From the NCBI GenBank assembly GCA_030704615.1, contig CM060733.1, positions 19,098,001 through 19,162,000 of the forward strand: 64,000 bases of DNA, given 5' to 3'. The translations under genes and the position numbers were made by a program. The stretch is from Takakia lepidozioides. Its lineage: Eukaryota; Streptophyta; Takakiopsida; Takakiales; Takakiaceae. This document shows, one piece after another, positions 58,473 through 64,000 of the stretch (position 1 is its first letter; the number at the start of each line of letters is the position of its first letter). The notes beneath the pieces were generated by a model. The model made no database searches, was not told the DNA's origin, and saw only the letters and a program-made list of their open reading frames with translations.

Positions 58473-60002
58473 CTATCGGAACCGAGCTGAAACTTGATCG
58501 TACCGGGGAACATGTACCACATCACCCCATGAAGCCATAGTTAGAGGCGTGGAAATCATCTTTCCAGCCACTGCAGCAATGTCTTGCAAAGTCAAGGACT
58601 GCACACCCTCAATGAATACTTCTACTGGCTTGCGATGTCCGTATGTCAAAATTTGCCGTCCAATATCTTCAGTGACCACAACCCGTGACTCCAAATTCAT
58701 CAAGACTGCTGAAATGGTTGAGTTCTTAGCACGCTGTAACTCAACTTGTGTCACTTTGCCTGGTGTTGCGACCTCTATGAACTCCTTGGCAGCTAGATCA
58801 ACGAGATGGGGAACAAAATCGGAGCCTGAGGTGGCGTGGATCCCGAAAAGGCCAGTATCATTGTAGATGCTGTTAAACGCAGTAAATGACTGAACTTGCT
58901 CATACCTATTGAGTACCCGTGTGTACAAGCGAGAGTACATTCCTTTGCCAGGACCCCCTGCGGAAAATGAACCTCCTCCTCCTAAAAGCACCTGCAAGAC
59001 TGTGGCAGCGAACGATTCCTTCTCATTGCGCCAACCTCCCGGAAATTCAAATGCAACAGCAACGTGTGTCTTGGGGGAGTCTGCAGCCTGGCGCCAGTCA
59101 CCTCCCACGTACTCTGTGGCGACAGGAGCTGATTGAGGGACTGCGGCCATATCTGAGAGCAGAGGTTCAGCCACCGACAGGAGCTCCTCATGATCCACAC
59201 CAGACGCTGCCAGCACTATCCGAGGAGCAGTGTAATTCTCGGCTACAAACTCTCGAAGTATTTCACCATTCAATCTCTCAATTGCGGGTAGAGGAGCCAA
59301 AAGGGGGTGAGCAAGCGCTCCTACATAACCTGCTGAATGCAGGGCCTCCAATATCAAACACTGTGGATTGTTGGCCACCTCAGCAATCTCTGCTTTTACT
59401 TTCTCCTTCTGCTCCTGAACTTCCCATTCATTGAAAAGAGGGTTTCGCACACTGTCAATCAGAAGCTCCACCATCTCAGGCATGAAGGTTTTGATCGTAT
59501 CTCCAGTATAACACATCTGCTCGCGTGATGCGTTGGCCATAACGTTTCCCCCGATCGCCTCAACCTCCCGAACCAGCCGGAAATGCGATCGATTGCTGGT
59601 GCTCTTGAATGCCATACGCTCAAGCATATGTGAGGCTCCAGAGGTGGCTGGAGTTTCATCCTTCGAGCCGGAATCAATATAGATTCCGATGGTTGAGCTA
59701 GGGCCAGGAGTATCCTCTGTAGCAATCTTGAGACCATTGGCAAGAGTGCTTATCTTTGTCTGTGCTGGCTTGATGTCATCAGGTAAAGGAGGTGGCAGAC
59801 GCACTCCAGGCAGGGACTCATACAGAGGCGGGATGTCTGGTGGTGGCAACTCTCCCACCAGCCATGTCAGAAGCCCTGTGCTCGACGGTGTGGGCTGCAC
59901 AGCAGGCACCGCCTGTCGAGCTGCACTTGTGCGAATCAAGCGCCGGCCGCCATAGCCCACAAGCTTGGCAAGGCGCTGCCGCCCAAGCCCGACCCTAACC
60001 AT
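58473..60002 (-). CDS. MPPA: Mitochondrial processing peptidase alpha subunit, intronless
   Basis: A single open frame of 509 residues from the ATG at 60002. The frame is open further upstream, but the N-terminus MVRVGLGRQRLAKL with Arg/Ser/Ala-rich sequence is a good mitochondrial presequence. The mature part has VRLPPPLPDDI, the M16 N-domain with GASHMLERMAFKST and VREVEAIGGNVMANASREQM, FVAENYTAPRIVLAASGV, and the glycine-rich substrate loop GGGGSFSAGGPGKGMYSRLY. EDIGRQILTYG and MASWGDVVHVP follow near the end. MPP alpha lacks the HxxEH zinc site (which is in the beta subunit) and binds presequences. In plants MPP is part of the cytochrome bc1 complex in the inner membrane. No intron interrupts the frame. 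Confidence 0.93.
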   Translation of the reverse strand: MVRVGLGRQRLAKLVGYGGRRLIRTSAARQAVPAVQPTPSSTGLLTWLVGELPPPDIPPLYESLPGVRLPPPLPDDIKPAQTKISTLANGLKIATEDTPGPSSTIGIYIDSGSKDETPATSGASHMLERMAFKSTSNRSHFRLVREVEAIGGNVMANASREQMCYTGDTIKTFMPEMVELLIDSVRNPLFNEWEVQEQKEKVKAEIAEVANNPQCLILEALHSAGYVGALAHPLLAPLPAIERLNGEILREFVAENYTAPRIVLAASGVDHEELLSVAEPLLSDMAAVPQSAPVATEYVGGDWRQAADSPKTHVAVAFEFPGGWRNEKESFAATVLQVLLGGGGSFSAGGPGKGMYSRLYTRVLNRYEQVQSFTAFNSIYNDTGLFGIHATSGSDFVPHLVDLAAKEFIEVATPGKVTQVELQRAKNSTISAVLMNLESRVVVTEDIGRQILTYGHRKPVEVFIEGVQSLTLQDIAAVAGKMISTPLTMASWGDVVHVPRYDQVSARFR

Positions 60003-60542
60003 GGCCAGACCCCACAGAACAGATCGCACACAAAATAACCGAGAGACGAATCCACACAAAACCCAACTAAACCCGAGTGAGGAAGACGCCAATCTCCTCT
60101 GTTCCTGCTTTAGGGTATGGATTTCCAGACTTGTCACATAAACCCTCTCTTGAACCTTCAGCCTCTCCCACCCTCTCTGTAGTGAAAAACTTAGGTCAAG
60201 GAGCCCACACCTACAGTTTACTGCCTCACTCCAGTCTTACTCCCAGTTCAAAGAAGGAAAGGATTGTCCACCACATATTCTCCAATTTCCATCAACTGAG
60301 TTATGGGAGCACTAGATTCATTATTCCTTGAGGCATGAAGCTGAGGACATTATAACACTTGGTTGCACTCTCGAACAACTTGGAGGCTACAAAAACTTAA
60401 AAGTAGCAGTGACATCACAAAGATCAGACATTGAACTAGTATCCTAATAGTCCTAGCTACATATATGATTTACACTTGGTGCGCCGCCATACAATGGTTA
60501 CAGACCATCAGATCTCTGCACCAAAAGTAAAATGTGGTGGCT
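60003..60542. other. Short intergenic region between two minus-strand genes
   Basis: No coding sequence supported. It holds the promoter and 5' leader of MPP alpha and the 3' end of the HYDIN-like gene. Confidence 0.45.
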
Positions 60543-63500
60543 TCATTTCTTCTTAGTGGCTGGCTTTTTTTTGGCCTCTTTTGCAGGAGGGGCTGCCTCC
60601 ACCTTCAGGACAGGTGGTGGTATAACATCTTCCTTACCTTCACCTGCCAAGACTAGCCTGCAGCCTCGGCCTCTGTAAACTTCAATCCATATGACTTCAT
60701 GGTAAGCAATTGGCTCCAATGGCGAAAATGTGATTGTTACAATCTGCTTATGTGCTGCACTCATATAGCCTTGCCTACCAGGCAATCTGCCACTCTCAGG
60801 AGTTGCAGCCCAAATAACTGGCCATATTTTATTCAGATCTCTCAAATATCCCTGCACATAATACCACTGGTTGAAAAGTGCAGCTTGGTTTTCTAATTGT
60901 AGCTGATCCAGTTTAAGTTTGGTTTCATTTGCTGTTTGGTTGCTAGCTACACAATTAGGTGATTTTGTGGTTGCTAGCCCCATCTGGTGCCCCACTTGTT
61001 CTGAGAGAGAGTACTCTATCATGCAACTAAGTCCAAGCTAATCATCACACATCAATTGTACATAATCTGCATCACTTACCCAATCCACAAAACCATTCCG
61101 TGCTGCCCTTTCAACCATAACTTCGTGGCTTTCCTCAGTGACTATGCGCCATTCCACTTCAGCAAAGCTCATGTTTGATATACTGAAATCCATGGTCTGC
61201 ACGAAATCAGGGCAGACCACTGTCCCAAACCACAGGCTCTCGGTCTGCAACTGCACCTCTGGGAAGTAGAGGTCTGCATGAAGGCATATAGTCTGTACAT
61301 GCAAACAACATCAGTACTTAGCTTGGTTAACTTCCACGAACTGATTAGAGCTGGACATGTTCATTCAGACATCATCACCTAACAACATATCGCATGAAGA
61401 GTTGCCGATTGACACCATTACTCACTAGGAGTTAGGACAATGTCCCTTTCCTCCCTCTCTCAATGCCAAATGTCTATCTGTTCAGGGCAAGGCTTGAGCT
61501 TTGAATTCCTCTTTAGTCTCAAAGTTCTATGTGCTGAAGTTTTGTCCCTTCAGCCCCTAGGATCTCCTGCAGATATATTAAGTTTCTTTCCAGGCAGCTA
61601 ATTTTGATCAGTTTAGGGACTCACAGGCTTTGAAGGACCCCATGCAGTTTTGAGGACCCCAAAGTGCCTGGCAGCTTGCGTGCATGAGGCACTCAATCGT
61701 CCGTTCTTATTCGACGTCATTTCAAAGTGGTTTCTTGTTGACATTCTATTTTGTACCATGGGTCCTTTGGGCCCTGTGGATCTTATCAAGCCACTTTCTT
61801 TCTTTCTTTCTTTATAGGTTTTTCTCTTTCTCCATCTATGCGTCTCATGGAGGTACTTTCTTTCCTTTTTTTCTCCAAGCAATGCTTGGCGCCAGGAGCA
61901 CAACTCCATCTCAGATCCTAGGTGCAGAGTTCGCATGTGTACCATTGCAATCCGAGGCCCTCTTCAGGCTTACAATCTTTCTCCATAGATTGCAGGCCCT
62001 TCCACCCAAAGGGCTAGTGGCAAGGGCCCTCACAACATCTATGAGGCTCAAAGCTGCAGGTTTCAGGAACTCCTGGTATGCTCGAGTGGACAGTTTATTT
62101 CAACGTAACGGACTTTCTACTGCTTTCCTATTACCAATGAACCCAGTTGAGGTGGACATCACATCCAGACATGACCGCAACAGACTCATTCGGAGAGAGC
62201 TTATGGAATTACATGTCAAGAGAACTTGGATGCTACCCAATCTCACGACAAAGCTCCACTTCTATCGAGAGACATTCTTGGTGCTCCGCGATGATAGAAT
62301 CTTGAGACCAAATTACCTTTCAGCACCCTTATCTCCTTCCCTCTTGAGGGCATTGGGGCGGTTCAGGGTGGGTTCCCACAACCTACGGATAGAGACTGGC
62401 AGATGGGAAAACCTGCAACGGGAGGACCGCCTATGTCCAGCTTGCATAGGGCGCAGCAAGGAAATTGAAACTGAAGAACACTTCTTCTTCTACTGCCCTC
62501 TATACTACGAGATCTGTGGGAGATTTCACTGTTTATTCAGTGGAACCCAAACTCTCACTGATGTCTTTCACTATGAGGATCAAAAATGCGTGGCAGCCTA
62601 CCTACACGAGGCCTTCACCCTTAGACAATCGCTAGAACATTAATTGTGGTTTCTGGATTTGTTCCTCTCTCATGTTTTCTTCCATTTTGTCCCATAAGCT
62701 CTACGAGCTTTCCGCGGACGTTATAAAGCACCATTTCATTTCATTTCATTTCCTTTTGAAAGGCTACAATTTGTCCAGTCTCCACATCGCAGCATGGAAC
62801 CGGAGCACCACTTTTTCTGCTAATGCTACTAGATGGAGGGAGATAATATTGACTCTTAGAGCTTCCAATCCTTAGTGGAGGCCTTTCCCTTCAGCTTTCA
62901 AGATCTGAAGTGCCTCACGGCCTACCTGTTGAGGCACTTCATCTTCAGGTGACACATAATGTATTCTGAAGTACGTCTCGCATTGATCTACTCGGTTTCG
63001 TCGCATGGGCCCATCCGGATGTTATAAAGTTTTTCATTCTTTCCACTGAATTCCATAGGCTATCTGGGTCTCCCATACATATAACGAATCTACCCATTCT
63101 TTCTTGTTCGTATCTCTCCGCAACTCCTTTGGCCCTTTCAGCCTCCACTGTGCAGAAAAAATTCTCTTTTTCCCATGAATTTTCCTTGCCCCATCAGCCT
63201 TGAGGCATACTGTGGAAGTTTCTTTCTCTTACGCTTTTTTCTTTCTGCATGATGCACTTGGTTTTTGTCTGGGTGATAATAGTTCCATTTGACGCAGTTT
63301 CTGGTTTGTCCCAAGGCTTCTTGGGGTCCCTGTAACATCATGTTCTTCTCTCTCTCCTGCAAGTAACTATTTCTTCCTACTCACAATCTGTCAGAGCAGG
63401 TCTCAAGTACCATACCTGCTCATGTTTGTCTTGAAATCGAATTACCAGGTCGCGTTCAATGACTTCATCTGGAGGGTTCCAATCCCCCTCATCAACAAAA

Positions 63501-63803
63501 GGCCGAAAGCGAACGTTGAGTTGAAGTGTCCAATCTCTGGGTAACCTATAATAGTCCTTCTTAGGTTCAGAAGGTGGATCCTTCAATATGGATAGACGTT
63601 GCACTGCTTCACCATGGATTACTGGATCGAGAATGCCATGGCGGGTGGTGAACACATAAAAGGGAGGTGGGATTTCAATTGAGAACAGGACACGATCAAG
63701 GTAAGTGTTGGTTAGGAAAAGAGCATTTGTGACATATCTGGTTGCAACAGGTTCGCTACCAAATAACTCAAACTTCAGCCTCTCGTCAACATTCGCATAC
63801 AAC
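60543..63803 (-). CDS. HYDIN-like ASH-domain protein, C-terminal exons (5' part beyond the window)
   Basis: Exons read: 63803-63416, 61292-61080 (in phase with the former), and about 61000 to 60543 (stop), with the last acceptor unresolved. Segments such as LVIRFQDKHEQ, LYFPEVQLQTESLWFG, MDFSISNMSFAEVEWRIV, IVTITFSPLEPIAYHEV and RLVLAGEGKED have the repeating beta-strand pattern of ASH/MSP-type immunoglobulin-like domains of HYDIN and other central-pair proteins. The C-terminus is Lys/Ala-rich (PAKEAKKKPATKKK). In animals and algae such proteins build the flagellar central apparatus; in plants they would serve motile sperm. The gene runs off the window at its 5' end. The exact family (HYDIN, CFAP or DLEC1-like) is uncertain. 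Confidence 0.6.
61793..61814 (+). repeat. (TTTC)n microsatellite
   Basis: Several tandem ctttctttctttc units within the HYDIN-like intron, just upstream of the LINE copy. No function inferred. Confidence 0.8.
61880..62760 (+). mobile_element. LINE 3' portion (RT C-terminus, zf-RVT, tail)
   Basis: The plus strand encodes about 255 residues ending at 62643. They include FLHRLQALPPKGLVARALTT, WYARVDSLFQRNGL, LRALGRFRVGSHNLRIETGR, and the zinc-binding zf-RVT block CPACIGRSKEIETEEHFFF followed by YCPLYYE. It ends in a tail of ATTTC/TTTCA repeats (about 62732-62755). It lies antisense in an intron of the HYDIN-like gene. The 5' end is missing. The relic at 6101-6300 is the same family. Just downstream (62756-62875) the frame LSSLHIAAWNRSTTF resembles the start of a LINE endonuclease domain, so a second fragment may abut it. 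Confidence 0.8.
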
Positions 63804-64000
63804 CTGCATGAATAGTACCTTGATTAGAACACAGGGTAAAGTTTGTGTGGTCACTCTCACGTATACATGCTGGCCAAGTTCATGCCCAAGTGCTCCAATG
63901 CTGGGAAAGATATGGCAAAGATCTTTTCAAAGACTTTCATCAGTCCATTTCAATGTCCAAATGGATGATGGCTTTGTCTTCCCAATTGCTAAACCTTAAC

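Overview
The window looks like nuclear DNA of a land plant. Genes have GT-AG introns of roughly 100-1700 bp, and I recognise FPF1, an LLM-type B-GATA factor, AUGMIN7, XRCC2, BAHD acyltransferases, a plant-type APC/polyamine transporter and the alpha subunit of mitochondrial processing peptidase. The last gene resembles HYDIN-type flagellar (ASH-domain) proteins. This hints at a plant with motile sperm (bryophyte, lycophyte or fern), but the species is not settled by the sequence.

Layout. 1-9.1 kb: an FPF1-like gene (+), then a multi-exon amino-acid/polyamine transporter (-) with LINE fragments in its introns. 10.2-14.4 kb: a complete nine-exon AUGMIN7 gene (+), all junctions in phase. 15.5-18.5 kb: a predicted plastid protein of unknown function (+). 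18.5-23.5 kb: no gene seen; GA microsatellites lie upstream of the next gene. 23.5-25.3 kb: GATA factor (+). 27.1-31.5 kb: XRCC2 (-). 32.5-34.2 kb: intact three-exon BAHD acyltransferase (-). 49.0-55.5 kb: a second, rearranged copy of the XRCC2-5'/BAHD block, in which both genes are dead. 55.8-57.2 kb: unassigned exons and an old-yellow-enzyme/OPR relic. 58.5-60.0 kb: intronless MPP alpha (-). 60.5 kb to the window end: a HYDIN-like ASH-domain gene (-), cut by the edge, with a LINE in one intron.

The outstanding object is a Ty3/Gypsy-type LTR retrotransposon of about 10.4 kb (36040-46407), lying between the two copies of the duplicated block. Its 351-bp terminal repeats differ at about two positions. 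Besides gag with two CCHC knuckles, reverse transcriptase, RNase H and integrase, it carries a full-length cytosine-5 DNA methyltransferase domain between gag and RT, where the protease normally sits, and a PHD finger fused to the integrase C-terminus. The methyltransferase ORF ends in UAG-CAA-CCA, which fits the tobamovirus-type readthrough consensus UAG-CAR-YYA, and RT continues in the same frame. DNMT-bearing retrotransposons have been reported in charophyte algae and dinoflagellates. The combination here of a methyltransferase (writer), a PHD finger (possible chromatin reader) and a readthrough-type stop is what most deserves follow-up.

Exon boundaries were read by eye from splice sites and remembered family features. 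No alignment or search was run.
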